Part shown: positions 15,944-24,556 of the stretch, in pieces
Position numbering within the stretch: the first letter of the stretch is position 1
Layout: each line of letters begins with the position of its first letter
DNA from: an uncultured Clostridia bacterium
Lineage (GTDB): Bacteria; Bacillota; Clostridia; Saccharofermentanales; Saccharofermentanaceae
Assembly: GCA_947303255.1 (NCBI GenBank)
Contig: CAMYXL010000029.1
Coordinates: 1 to 36,764 of the forward strand
DNA: 36,764 bases
Reading direction: 5' to 3'
Translations under genes and position numbers: made by a program
Notes under the pieces: model-generated
What the model was told of the DNA's origin: nothing
Seen by the model: the letters and a program-made list of their open reading frames with translations, nothing else
The model's database searches: none

Positions 15944-16459
15944 ATGAGCGAGCATGAGAAAGACAAGCGCAAGATAAGAAAGATAGCTTATATAGGAGTA
16001 TTGGCGGCACTGATATTTGTCGGAACGGAACTTCATATTCCGACAGCCATAGGACACGTTAACTTAGGCGATTTGATAATACTTGTAGCATCATATATAT
16101 TGGGACCTATCGCAGCGGTTCCTGCTGCAATCGGTGCAGCTGCAGCAGACCTTATCTCAGGTTATGCACAGTACGCATTACCGACATTTCTTATTAAGGG
16201 GATCATGGGTCTTGTCGCAGGTCTCATAATGAAGAGAAACAGTGAGAATAAAGTATCTCTTCCGCGTAAGATATTAGCGGGAGTCATAGCTGAACTCATA
16301 ATGGTCGCAGGATACTTCGCTTTTGAATCTCTGCCGTTTATGTACGGTGTGGCAGCTGCTGCAGGATCTATCGTTCCTAATCTTATCCAGGGCGGTATAG
16401 CTATCATCGGAGCGATCCCTCTGACATACGTTAAGGTCTTCGACAAAGTACGCGTTTGA
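15944..16459 (+). CDS. ECF transporter S component (vitamin uptake), possibly vitamin B6
   Basis: A 171-residue membrane protein with five to six helices after a charged N-terminus. The sequence GHVNLGDLIILVASYILGP, followed by AIGAAAADLISGYAQYALPTFLIKGIMGLVAG, matches the substrate-binding S components of energy-coupling factor transporters. S components work with a shared EcfT/EcfA module encoded elsewhere. Substrate cannot be read directly. The divergent MocR gene suggests vitamin B6 (PdxU-like), because MocR proteins of the PdxR type control B6 supply in other bacteria; this is inference. GAGGG at 15932-15936 lies 7 bases upstream of the ATG. A bidirectional terminator follows. Confidence 0.75.
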   Translation: MSEHEKDKRKIRKIAYIGVLAALIFVGTELHIPTAIGHVNLGDLIILVASYILGPIAAVPAAIGAAAADLISGYAQYALPTFLIKGIMGLVAGLIMKRNSENKVSLPRKILAGVIAELIMVAGYFAFESLPFMYGVAAAAGSIVPNLIQGGIAIIGAIPLTYVKVFDKVRV

Positions 16460-16489
16460 TCACTTAATAGTGTTTTGTTTTTCATGAGA

Positions 16490-16526
16490 AAATGTCCCGA
16501 AAGTGCATAGCATTTCCGGGACATTT
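16490..16526. terminator. Bidirectional terminator between convergent genes
   Basis: AAATGTCCCG (16490-16499) pairs perfectly with CGGGACATTT (16517-16526), with A and T runs on both flanks. It serves the ECF gene on the plus strand and the transglutaminase operon on the minus strand. Confidence 0.85.
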
Positions 16527-16533
16527 TTATATC

Positions 16534-18981
16534 TTAGAATTTGACTGCGAATAAATTATAGACCAACTTGACGTACCAAGGATTTTTCTTGTACATGGCC
16601 TTCGTTGTTCTCTTGCTGATATCGACAAGATCACTAAGTTCTTTATCCTTTATCATCTCGTTACTGAAGGCAGCTTTCTCTGCTATGAACGTTGCCCGTT
16701 TCGGAGGACGGGACTTAAGGATCTTCGTGGTGAACTTAAAGTAATGATAGTAAGATCTTGTCCTTTCATTTATCTCCTTGGTGGAGAACTGCGACTTCCA
16801 ATAGAGCACGTATACCAGACGGATCAAAAGAAGAGAAACGACGGATATCATTCCGATAAGACCGAAACCGATGACGTTAGTCAGATCCAGTTTCTGTTTC
16901 TCATTTTTCTCCTCGATCTCATTAGTTTCAGCAGTGGTCGGTTCGTTCTTCTGAGTCTGTTTCTGATCGACAGGAGTTGGTGTATTTGTTGCTCCGTTAT
17001 TCTGGTTGTTATTGTTGTTAGGATCAGGTGATGTGAGATAAGATACCTGCTGATATTCAGGATAGTACTGAGCGATCGCATCGATGTTGAAGTTCCTTGC
17101 TGCTCTGTCATTACCCGGAGTGGAATCACCCATTACCCATCCGAATTCAGGAAGATAGAATTCGAACCACGCATGCGCATCTGTTGAGTAGACATTACGC
17201 TCATGACCGAACGGAAGACCGGAGATCATGTAACCGTCAACATAACGTGCCGGCACACCGATCATACGAAGAAGTATGACTGTTGTGGTTGCGTAGTGTA
17301 CGCAGAATCCTGTTTCACTGTCTGCCATGAACCATGCGACAAAATCAACATCGTCAGGCGGATAATCAGTGTTCTTATCGTACCAGTGAAGATCACTTAC
17401 GAACTCAGTGACGGCTCTTACTTTGTCAGCGACGGATACATCGATTTCTCCGTTTAAGATCTGCATATACCAGTCCGGAAGCATGCCTGTATCGATTATT
17501 GCTTGTCTTGTTTCTTCAGGAACTTCAAGGTTTTTTCCGTAGACGTAATCGTTAATATACTGATCGGAATAAAGAGACCCGCACTTTTCAGGTACAGAGG
17601 CACTGGCAAATGAATAGCCGGAGTTATAGAAATTGAGAGCACTTGTTTTCGCTGATAACGGAGTAAGCGAACCGGAATAAGATGATGAAGAACCGTCTTC
17701 TCCTTCGACCACGATCACCTGATCGGTATCTTCTGCAAATACGACCGCAGAGCCTGAAATGAAATCTCCGTAATAGGCAGTATAATCAGAACCGTAATTA
17801 TAAAGGTCAATATAGTAAGGTGTCAGACAGACATCGTGATCCACTGCATATGAAATATAGATATTATATTGACACGGAACAAATTCGATCGGAGCAGATG
17901 TATCCTTACCCGTAAAGGGATCAGGAACATAATCTACACTCTTCCAGACATTGTCTTCGTAAACATCTTTGGAACTTGCCTTAAGATAAAGATAACTTCC
18001 CTTGTAGGTCGGTATCGAAGGATTATTATATTCAGGGTTCTCTGATTTAACGACACTGCATACCGTATAAAGCGGCGGATCGAAATTACCTACTGCGGAA
18101 AGATCAGTATCTGCTCCGGATATAGAACCGAATCCTTGAGCGATATTCTCCATGAGCTCATTTGTAACTTCATTGCCATCAGCTTTATTAAGTGCATTCA
18201 TTACGTGTTTGTTGGACTTAAGAGGAGACTTTAATACCAAGGATCTGATCGTCGTTAAGCTCTTTTGTGCGAGCCTGTCTTTATCGTATGTATTCTGCGG
18301 GAATATAACTCCGAGAAGAAGCATAAATGCAATGATCGGAACGATCATTATAAGAGTCTTGTTTTCCGAACTCTTTCTCTCTTTATTTCGGAAAACATGG
18401 ACCAATACCAGGAGAATGACACCGCCCAGGGCAAGTTCAAAAGCGATCTGATCAGGGAACATGAAAACAAGTCCCACGGCGCAGATGAAATACGGCAGAT
18501 AGAAAAGCAGCGCAGTAATAATATCTCTTCGTCTTACGATGAAAAATGTCGTAAAGACTGTAGGGATAAGATTATAGAACACGAACAGGGTCGTCAGCGC
18601 GGATCTGCCTCTGCTGTAAACACCGAACGATCCCGGAATGGCCCTGAAAGTATTCTCCTGAAGTGAGTTCAAAACGACCTTGAGACCTGCCCAAATATCA
18701 AAGATATCGAAGTAGACCATGAACGCGAATCCCAAAGGTACGAGGACCATCGGAATGAATGAGAAATATACTTTCTTCGTGTAGTGGATCGGAGTTATTA
18801 CCAAAGATGCGACAATAGAAAAAAGAACTATCGCAGGAAGTGAGATCCTGAGATTATACGTGGACGTCATCATCCAGGTAAATCCCAGATTTAATATGGT
18901 GGTGATTATGATCGACAGGAAAAATGTCCTGACGCCCGGAGCATCATATCCGGCTTTTCTCTTAACAACATTAGCCGGCAT
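16534..18981 (-). CDS. Transglutaminase-like membrane protein (TgpA-type)
   Basis: An 815-residue membrane protein. The first 225 residues contain about six to seven transmembrane helices; an extracytoplasmic region follows to about 700, then one more helix (about 702-727) and a basic cytoplasmic tail. The transglutaminase-core triad is visible: Cys560 in TGFCVHYATT, His603 in TDAHAWFEF and Asp619 in GDSTPG. An Asn/Thr/Pro/Gln-rich linker (about 653-690) separates core and last helix. The length and layout match TgpA-like proteins with a DUF3488-like N-terminus. The reaction is probably proteolysis or crosslinking of exported proteins. Its start overlaps the DUF58 gene by 11 bases; the MoxR-DUF58-transglutaminase cluster is a conserved three-gene unit. 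Confidence 0.88.
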   Translation of the reverse strand: MPANVVKRKAGYDAPGVRTFFLSIIITTILNLGFTWMMTSTYNLRISLPAIVLFSIVASLVITPIHYTKKVYFSFIPMVLVPLGFAFMVYFDIFDIWAGLKVVLNSLQENTFRAIPGSFGVYSRGRSALTTLFVFYNLIPTVFTTFFIVRRRDIITALLFYLPYFICAVGLVFMFPDQIAFELALGGVILLVLVHVFRNKERKSSENKTLIMIVPIIAFMLLLGVIFPQNTYDKDRLAQKSLTTIRSLVLKSPLKSNKHVMNALNKADGNEVTNELMENIAQGFGSISGADTDLSAVGNFDPPLYTVCSVVKSENPEYNNPSIPTYKGSYLYLKASSKDVYEDNVWKSVDYVPDPFTGKDTSAPIEFVPCQYNIYISYAVDHDVCLTPYYIDLYNYGSDYTAYYGDFISGSAVVFAEDTDQVIVVEGEDGSSSSYSGSLTPLSAKTSALNFYNSGYSFASASVPEKCGSLYSDQYINDYVYGKNLEVPEETRQAIIDTGMLPDWYMQILNGEIDVSVADKVRAVTEFVSDLHWYDKNTDYPPDDVDFVAWFMADSETGFCVHYATTTVILLRMIGVPARYVDGYMISGLPFGHERNVYSTDAHAWFEFYLPEFGWVMGDSTPGNDRAARNFNIDAIAQYYPEYQQVSYLTSPDPNNNNNQNNGATNTPTPVDQKQTQKNEPTTAETNEIEEKNEKQKLDLTNVIGFGLIGMISVVSLLLIRLVYVLYWKSQFSTKEINERTRSYYHYFKFTTKILKSRPPKRATFIAEKAAFSNEMIKDKELSDLVDISKRTTKAMYKKNPWYVKLVYNLFAVKF

Positions 18982-19870
18982 TTGACGCCTCCTTAGGTAT
19001 TCTCATATGAAGTATCCTGAAGATCGCTCTCTCGAGGTCTCTTTGTGATTGAATATCGAATGCGACCTCACGTTTTCTCGGAGGAAGTATCCTGATCTTG
19101 TGTGTGATGTCGTGGTTCAAAAAGTATGTCGAAGTAAAGAGCATCTCGCCAAGTTTCCTGTCGAGAAGATCTCTGTCTTCCTGAAGTTGCATGAAGACAC
19201 GCGAATGTCCGAAGCACTCTTCCTGAGCTTCCTTGACGAGCATCTTGTCCTTCTTAGCAGACGCCTTCCAGTGAATTGACTTAATAGGGTCGCCCTTAAC
19301 GTACTCTCTGATGTCATAGATCTCGGAGTGAGGCGAATTTGATTTTTTTAATCTTCTTGCTCGAAAACCATTTAAGTTCGGCATGACTTCCGGCATGGTC
19401 GGAACAGGCCTTACCACGATCTCGCATCTTTTCGGAAGCTTGCGGTTGATGTGGAAAAGACCGAAGATGTCGTAGACGCTTATTTTCGAGATGACATATG
19501 TATATGATCCGCAGTGTGATGTGTCCACAGGGATCGCGGAAATGGAATTGTCTCTTTTGGAAAAGCTGATGTCGGAAGTCTTTCCTTCCATTATGTCAGT
19601 GACTTTTGCATTGAACCTGCAGAATGAAAAATGCGATGACGCGCCCTTGATCCTGACGTTGATGGATACATCTTCGCCATGCTTAACAAGGCTCGGGAAG
19701 ATGACCTCGTATTTGAACATGATCGCTGAAAAAATGCATAATCCGAGCGCGACAAAAGGGAAGATCAGTACGATCACCAAACAGAACCACGCCGCCCACA
19801 TTTTATAGAAGAGGAAAAATACGAATGTGGCGATGAGCAGACCAATGTACAGACACCAATTCTTCAACAT
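18971..19870 (-). CDS. DUF58 domain protein
   Basis: A 299-residue protein with two N-terminal hydrophobic segments (about 6-22 and 26-52). The DUF58 signature lies at about 184-215: EIYDIREYVKGDPIKSIHWK followed by ASAKKDKMLVKE. DUF58 proteins have a von Willebrand-like fold and are partners of MoxR AAA ATPases. The gene starts 7 bases after the MoxR stop and overlaps the transglutaminase gene, so the three are translated together. Its exact role is not established in the family. The protein is somewhat short but includes the whole signature. Confidence 0.9.
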   Translation of the reverse strand: MLKNWCLYIGLLIATFVFFLFYKMWAAWFCLVIVLIFPFVALGLCIFSAIMFKYEVIFPSLVKHGEDVSINVRIKGASSHFSFCRFNAKVTDIMEGKTSDISFSKRDNSISAIPVDTSHCGSYTYVISKISVYDIFGLFHINRKLPKRCEIVVRPVPTMPEVMPNLNGFRARRLKKSNSPHSEIYDIREYVKGDPIKSIHWKASAKKDKMLVKEAQEECFGHSRVFMQLQEDRDLLDRKLGEMLFTSTYFLNHDITHKIRILPPRKREVAFDIQSQRDLERAIFRILHMRIPKEASNAG

Positions 19871-19876
19871 TTCAAA

Positions 19877-20809
19877 TTAGACCTTCGGAACAGGAACCGT
19901 CTTAAGGATCTCCTTTGCAACATCGGCCGTGCGCTTGCCGTCAACTTCAGCTTCAGGCGTGAGGATGAGACGGTGGCACATGACAGGTCCGAAGACTGTC
20001 TGCACGTCAGACGGAGTTACATAATTTCTCTGCTGCAGATATGCGAACGCTCTCGCCATTGAGGTGAGCGCGATGGTAGCACGAGGGCTCGCGCCTCTCT
20101 CGAGGTCCTTGTGATTTCTCGTCATGCCGGAAAGGGCAACGATATATTCAAGAAGCTGATCATTGACGAAGACCCTGTTAACTTCATCCTGCAGCTGAAC
20201 AAGAGTTTCCTTGCTGCAGATCCTGTTAACGTACTCCATCGGATTAGCACCGTTCTTACGTGACTCGAGCATATTCTTCTCGTCAGCTGCAGCAGGATAT
20301 CCCATGGAGATCCTGATCATGAATCGGTCGATCTGCGAGTCCGGAAGAAGCGACGTACCTGATGCGCCTGCCGGGTTCTGTGTCGCGAAAACAGTAAACG
20401 GCTTAGGAAGAAGATATGTCTTACCGTCGACCGTAACCTGTCCTTCCTCCATCGCCTCCAAGAGAGCCGACTGGGTACGTGACGATGCTCGGTTCAACTC
20501 ATCTGCCAGGAACAGATTGTGGAAGATCGAGCCCGGCTGATACTTCATCGTATTTGTCTGTTTATCGAAAATGGAAAATCCCGTGATGTCCGAAGGGAGA
20601 ACGTCAGGCGTAAACTGAACACGTCCGTAATCCAATCCCATTGTTTTCGAGAAAGCAAGAGCCATTGTGGTCTTACCGACACCAGGGACATCCTCTATAA
20701 GGATATGTCCTCCTGCAAGTATTCCCGTCAAAGCCTGAACGATGACGTAATCTTTACCGCAGATAACTTTTTTGACTTCCGTAATGATCTGATTAGTGAG
20801 CTGACTCAT
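19877..20809 (-). CDS. MoxR family AAA+ ATPase
   Basis: A 310-residue cytoplasmic ATPase. Walker A is DVPGVGKTT (about residues 40-48), Walker B LFLADELNR (99-107), with sensor 1 in FATQNPAG and the arginine-finger region in LLPDSQIDRFMIRI. MoxR proteins act as chaperones for partner proteins, here presumably the DUF58 and transglutaminase proteins encoded downstream. The start at 20809 is supported by AGGAAG upstream and by MoxR family length; the frame is open 14 codons further but lacks a binding site there. It is the first gene of the operon. Confidence 0.92.
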   Translation of the reverse strand: MSQLTNQIITEVKKVICGKDYVIVQALTGILAGGHILIEDVPGVGKTTMALAFSKTMGLDYGRVQFTPDVLPSDITGFSIFDKQTNTMKYQPGSIFHNLFLADELNRASSRTQSALLEAMEEGQVTVDGKTYLLPKPFTVFATQNPAGASGTSLLPDSQIDRFMIRISMGYPAAADEKNMLESRKNGANPMEYVNRICSKETLVQLQDEVNRVFVNDQLLEYIVALSGMTRNHKDLERGASPRATIALTSMARAFAYLQQRNYVTPSDVQTVFGPVMCHRLILTPEAEVDGKRTADVAKEILKTVPVPKV

Positions 20810-20905
20810 ATGAATATACTTCCTAAAATTAATAACAGAAGCATTATACAATAAAAAGAAGCCCTAATGAAAATCAAATGGGAGATTTTTGTGTGAGTTA
20901 CAGGC

Positions 20906-22099
20906 TCAGCCGACATTTACGCTGACGAACGGTGACTCGCCGACAGCATTATCGTCTCCGATGATCCTGATCGTATAGTGATCAGCAGGAAGTACCAACT
21001 GTGTATTGATCGTCCTTGAAAGACCGTTCGGAATATCAGCGCCGAAGACCTTGCCTTCCTTGTCACCGACGACTTCAACTTTGTAGTCACCCTTTGCTTC
21101 GACCATGATGAGCATGAGAGTAACTTCTCTTTCTTCCTCAACGGTGAAATCGAGCTCTTCATCTTTTTTCTCTTCGGTTACGTCATATCCGAGTGATGCA
21201 TTAAGAAGCTGATCGTTCATCGATTTAAAGGACTGTGCCAGAGTAAGGCCGGAACCTGTTATGAACATGACGCCTGCAAGGATTCCCGCGAAGAGGAATC
21301 TGATCTTTCTGTGATTTTTCGGATCGAGGAGCATGGCACCCAATACGAGAAGGATCGGAGCCGTGCATGCCATGATGAGATATACGCCGAGATATGATCC
21401 GATATTGACTTCGCCCACTGCTTCAGTTGCTCCGGTTCTGGCAGAAAAATAACCGACTATAACTGAGAACAGGTTATTGCCCAGATGCATCAGCATCGAC
21501 AGAAAAAGATTGTTGCTCTTTACGACAGCGAATGTAAGAACTGCTCCAAGGATTGCCGTAACGCCGAATCTTAATACGGATACGTGATTGATTCCGAAGA
21601 AAAGACCCATGATAAGAACGATGAGCCAGTCTTTCTTGATCCCTCTGAAGTGGCTTAAGATCGCACCTCTGTGAACTGCTTCCTCACAGACAGCAGGAAG
21701 GATCGCGATGATTATGGCCAGTGCAAAGAACCCTAGTCCGTTTCCGTAAAGGAAATCATTAAGTTCTGTAACCGTGCTGTTGCTGGAAGGGAAGATGACG
21801 GAAGTAAGAGCGGTAACAACTATACCGAGGCTCTGGCCGCCGATCATGAGAAGAAGGCAGCCGAATACTTCTCTGACCTTCGGTTTTCTTATCGGAAACA
21901 TTTCCTTGATCTTAACTTTCCTTATGAGGCAGTAACCGACTGCGATTCCGAGAAACAGAAGTTCGGTCATGATGAGACCTGCCATTCCGAGATAGTACTG
22001 AAGAAGCTGACAGACGGTCAAAAAGAAAACCATCAGTGCAGCAAAAAATACGAAACCCATCCAAGGACGGAATTTCTCCTGATTTGTAAGTCTTTCCAT
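20906..22099 (-). CDS. CPBP family intramembrane metalloprotease with extra C-terminal domain
   Basis: A 397-residue membrane protein with about eight helices. The CPBP/Abi catalytic motifs are canonical: EE139-140 with Arg144 (CEEAVHRG), His172 in FFGINHV and His205 with Asn209 in MLMHLGNN. After a last helix at about 267-287, an extracytoplasmic tail of about 100 residues follows, rich in beta-strand and charge; such a tail is unusual for the family. AAGGAGG precedes the ATG. It is the last gene of a PadR-led operon (11-base gap to the DUF2812 gene). Likely roles are processing of membrane peptides or envelope stress response; the substrate is unknown. Confidence 0.88.
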   Translation of the reverse strand: MERLTNQEKFRPWMGFVFFAALMVFFLTVCQLLQYYLGMAGLIMTELLFLGIAVGYCLIRKVKIKEMFPIRKPKVREVFGCLLLMIGGQSLGIVVTALTSVIFPSSNSTVTELNDFLYGNGLGFFALAIIIAILPAVCEEAVHRGAILSHFRGIKKDWLIVLIMGLFFGINHVSVLRFGVTAILGAVLTFAVVKSNNLFLSMLMHLGNNLFSVIVGYFSARTGATEAVGEVNIGSYLGVYLIMACTAPILLVLGAMLLDPKNHRKIRFLFAGILAGVMFITGSGLTLAQSFKSMNDQLLNASLGYDVTEEKKDEELDFTVEEEREVTLMLIMVEAKGDYKVEVVGDKEGKVFGADIPNGLSRTINTQLVLPADHYTIRIIGDDNAVGESPFVSVNVG

Positions 22100-22109
22100 A
22101 TGATCCTCC

Positions 22110-22676
22110 TTATTCGTGGATAACTCGCTCTTTCTTAAGCTTCGAGATCTTGATCAAGGTCTTGATCAAGTGTATGAGGCACATTAATGCCAAGATAAAG
22201 CAGAGAAGTGCCACAGCATAGTTCAAAATCCAAAGGGCGTTATGACGAGCGAACATAGAGAGATTAAGTAATCCTCCGGCTGACATCAATATTATGCAAA
22301 AGAGCATGTACCAAAATGTTGTCCATTCGTATGAGATCTTCGAATCGATGTCAGAGTAGACATCGATTCCGTTCGGATAATCTTCTGCCAGTGCTCTGGT
22401 GTATATGCAGCAGGTTCCGGGATACTGGATGTAAGATGTGACCTTGATCCCGACTTCGTCCAGAAAACTGAAGAAGTCCATGTTCTTCTTGTCGTGATAT
22501 CTGCCTCTGAGAAAAAGTGTTTTGTATTTGTATTTGCCGGGTTCCGTCTCTTCGAAATCGAATGAGAACCTGTCACAGCTTACGAGTGAATACCCGTGTG
22601 CAGCCATCTCGTTGATCCATACTTCTTCCTTGTCCAGCTGCCAGATGAAATACAATTTATATACCCTTTTGATCAT
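22110..22676 (-). CDS. DUF2812 membrane protein
   Basis: A 188-residue protein. The first 115 residues match DUF2812 (WQLDKEEVWINEMAAHGYSL, YKYKTLFLRGRYHDKKNMDF, GTCCIYTRA), followed by two transmembrane helices (about 120-142 and 149-171) and a basic tail. DUF2812 genes are typically found directly after PadR regulators, as here (1-base gap). Function is unknown; association with membrane stress or antimicrobial response has been proposed from context. Confidence 0.85.
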   Translation of the reverse strand: MIKRVYKLYFIWQLDKEEVWINEMAAHGYSLVSCDRFSFDFEETEPGKYKYKTLFLRGRYHDKKNMDFFSFLDEVGIKVTSYIQYPGTCCIYTRALAEDYPNGIDVYSDIDSKISYEWTTFWYMLFCIILMSAGGLLNLSMFARHNALWILNYAVALLCFILALMCLIHLIKTLIKISKLKKERVIHE

Positions 22677-22677
22677 C

Positions 22678-22989
22678 TTACTTACCCTCCATTAACCTCT
22701 TGCCGTTATCAACGAGTTCAGTGAGTCTTGCGATCTCTTCTTTGAGGATCTCGGTTCCCGATGACGTTATCACGTACTCTTTCTTACGGCTTAAGGGGTT
22801 CTCCGGAAGTGCATCGATCCATCCCTTATCAACAAGTGTGTTCAATGCTCCGTACAAAGTTCCTGCCGCGAGCTTGATCCTTCCGTTGGAAAGCTCGCTT
22901 ACATTCTGGATTATCCCGTAACCGTGCAGAGGGTTTTGAAGTGAGAGGAGGATGTAGTAGACCGCTTCTGTCAGTGCTTGCTGTGGCAT
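22678..22989 (-). CDS. PadR-family transcriptional regulator (short form)
   Basis: A 103-residue winged-helix protein. The N-terminal LTEAVYYILLSLQNPLHGYG and the segment KLAAGTLYGALNTLVDKGWI are diagnostic for PadR. Its short C-terminus marks it as the PadR type without a large helical domain, and this type is usually encoded with DUF2812. The start codon overlaps the stop of the small upstream gene in TAATG. It probably represses the operon from the palindromes at 23185-23235. Confidence 0.9.
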   Translation of the reverse strand: MPQQALTEAVYYILLSLQNPLHGYGIIQNVSELSNGRIKLAAGTLYGALNTLVDKGWIDALPENPLSRKKEYVITSSGTEILKEEIARLTELVDNGKRLMEGK

Positions 22990-23156
22990 TATCTTTTCTC
23001 CTCTTTTGATGAATTTCTTATGTTATATATCCCGATCGTCAGGTTGGTGATCGCGATGATACCCAGCCCCATGTTCATATGTCCGTTAAATACTAATACC
23101 AGTGCTGCGATCGTCATGCAGATCACGAGAACTGCCGCTGCGATTGCCTTTTTCAT
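22989..23156 (-). CDS. Small two-helix membrane protein
   Basis: A 55-residue protein with two hydrophobic segments (IAAAVLVICMTIAALVLVF and MGLGIIAITNLTIGIYNI) and a charged C-terminus. The start at 23156 is fixed by AAGGAGG a few bases upstream; a longer reading would run through the promoter and operators. It is the first gene of the PadR/DUF2812/CPBP operon and overlaps the PadR start by one base. Function is unknown. Confidence 0.7.
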   Translation of the reverse strand: MKKAIAAAVLVICMTIAALVLVFNGHMNMGLGIIAITNLTIGIYNIRNSSKEEKR

Positions 23157-23184
23157 TTTCTGTATCCTCCTTAATATCGTCAGT

Positions 23185-23235
23185 CGATATATCGGCTCTC
23201 GATATATCGTAAGCTGAGTATATCGGCTTCCGATA
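23185..23235. promoter_or_regulatory. PadR-type operators of the second PadR operon
   Basis: TATCGGCTTCCGATA (23221-23235) is a perfect inverted repeat inside the -35/-10 spacer. TATCGGCTCTCGATA (23190-23204), two bases different, lies 31 bases away, about three helical turns, downstream of the transcription start. The second copy is flanked by two CGATATATCG palindromes (23185-23194 and 23200-23209). Confidence 0.65.
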
Positions 23236-23245
23236 CAGTTGTCAA
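23217..23245 (-). promoter_or_regulatory. Promoter of the second PadR operon
   Basis: On the minus strand TTGACA (23245-23240) and TATACT (23222-23217) are separated by 17 bases, a near-consensus promoter for the genes 23156 to 20906. Confidence 0.85.
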
Positions 23246-23270
23246 TAATCTTTTTCGAAAAAAAGCGCAA

Positions 23271-23295
23271 AAAAAGACCTTGCCGAGCGGCAAGG
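23271..23295 (-). terminator. Intrinsic terminator of the 23320-23637 gene
   Basis: CCTTGCC (23278-23284) pairs with GGCAAGG (23289-23295). On the minus strand the stem leads through TC into a run of T residues. Confidence 0.8.
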
Positions 23296-23319
23296 CCTTG
23301 GTTTGGTTCTGATATATGA

Positions 23320-23637
23320 TTACCAGTAAAGCTTGATCTTCTCTCCAACAACAGGGATTGAGAAATACTTGTTTGTTGCAGCTGCGATGATACCCATAAC
23401 TGCGAAAACAATGATTACTACTTCACAAGCCCAACCTACGAATGGGATACAAGCGAGGAACATCTCGCAGATGAAAAGGATCATGCCGTTGTTTACGTGA
23501 TTCTTAACATAAGCGGACTCTCTTACATCTGATGGGATGAGATTGAGCATTCCGAGAAACCACAAAATACCACAATAAGCAAGAATTGCGAAAATCTTCT
23601 GCTTACCTGTGATGTCTGATACAGAAGTGTTATCCAT
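23320..23637 (-). CDS. Small membrane protein, DUF4870/Tic20-like
   Basis: A 105-residue protein with three hydrophobic segments (about 14-33, 51-67 and 71-90). The pattern KIFAILAYCGILWFLGMLNL, then YVKNHVNNGMILFICEMF and VFAVMGIIAAATNK, resembles DUF4870-like membrane proteins, in which a conserved HxxN follows the first helices. The ATG at 23637 has AGGAGG 8 bases upstream; a TTG two codons earlier would be too close. It is probably transcribed alone, with a terminator at 23271-23295. Function is unknown. Confidence 0.65.
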   Translation of the reverse strand: MDNTSVSDITGKQKIFAILAYCGILWFLGMLNLIPSDVRESAYVKNHVNNGMILFICEMFLACIPFVGWACEVVIIVFAVMGIIAAATNKYFSIPVVGEKIKLYW

Positions 23638-23734
23638 AACCAAAACCTCCTAGGAATAGATAATTGTATGATAACATAGTAATAATCAATTTGTATAAAA
23701 TTTTTTAAAAACCAAAACATTTACAGAGGTAAAT

Positions 23735-24454
23735 ATGAAGATAGCGAGATATCGCAAGGAAAATGAAGTCACTTACGCCCTCGGTGCAACGGTGGTAATG
23801 GAGTACTTAAATAACGCCCCTGAGCTCGTAACCGCAGTCATTTTGCACCCTCAGTTCAGGGCAGAGGAGACCATTGATAAGATAAATAAGATCACGGGCC
23901 AAAGAGGCATTCCGGTCTCGACTGAAGAAAAACCGTTCAACATCCTCTCCCAGAAAGAGAACTGCTTCGTCATAGCGGTAATTACAAAAAAGGAAAAGAA
24001 ACTGGACCCGACAGACCACGTGGTACTGGTCAATCCGTCCAACGCGGGCAACATGGGAACCATCGTCAGAAGCTGCATCGGATTCGGCGTTAATAACCTG
24101 GCGATAATCAAGCCGGCAGTGGACTTTTTCGATCCGAAGACAATAAGGGCATCCATGGGTGCCTGCGCCAGGATCAACGTGGAGACCTTCGATTCTTTCG
24201 ATGATTATCTCCGAAAATATCCCGGTAACAACCTCTATCCGTTCATGCTGGACGGCAGCACGAAGCTTCAGAATACTGAGATAAAGGAGCCTTTCGCGCT
24301 GATCTTCGGTAATGAGGCGACAGGACTTCCCTCTGATTTCCAGAACATCGGAAGCCCGATAAGGATCGAGCACGGAAGCGGTATCGACAGCCTGAATCTC
24401 CCGATCGCGGCAAGCATTGCTCTCTATAGTGCCACAGGCAAACGATTCAGCTGA
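23735..24454 (+). CDS. SpoU/TrmH family RNA 2'-O-methyltransferase
   Basis: A 239-residue protein. The SPOUT motifs are clear: motif 1 with Asn100 and Arg112 (NPSNAGNMGTIVRS), motif 2 FGNEATGLP (191-199) and motif 3 SLNLPIAASIALY (219-231). The first 90 residues form a substrate-binding region as in TrmH/RlmB relatives. It transfers a methyl group from S-adenosylmethionine to a ribose 2'-hydroxyl in tRNA or rRNA; the target cannot be decided here. GAGGT lies just upstream of the ATG. The rpsT promoter lies directly downstream. Confidence 0.88.
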   Translation: MKIARYRKENEVTYALGATVVMEYLNNAPELVTAVILHPQFRAEETIDKINKITGQRGIPVSTEEKPFNILSQKENCFVIAVITKKEKKLDPTDHVVLVNPSNAGNMGTIVRSCIGFGVNNLAIIKPAVDFFDPKTIRASMGACARINVETFDSFDDYLRKYPGNNLYPFMLDGSTKLQNTEIKEPFALIFGNEATGLPSDFQNIGSPIRIEHGSGIDSLNLPIAASIALYSATGKRFS

Positions 24455-24485
24455 CAAAAAATGCCGAAAAAAGCAATAAATGGTA

Positions 24486-24514
24486 TTGCAAGACAAAAAC
24501 AATCGTGATAAAAT
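24486..24514 (+). promoter_or_regulatory. Promoter of rpsT
   Basis: TTGCAA (24486-24491) and TAAAAT (24509-24514) are 17 bases apart, about 40 bases upstream of the rpsT start. Confidence 0.7.
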
Positions 24515-24556
24515 CTCTCGGTGCAATAAAAGAAATTAGCGATGGAGGTGAAGGTA

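Noticed and set aside
20852..20905. Terminator of the CPBP operon
   Set aside because: A CCC...GGG pairing followed by CTTCTTTTT exists on the minus strand, but the stem has too many mismatches to call with confidence.
23807..24526. Long minus-strand open frame opposite the SpoU methyltransferase
   Set aside because: The plus-strand frame has clear SPOUT motifs; the antisense frame has no family resemblance and no start signals.
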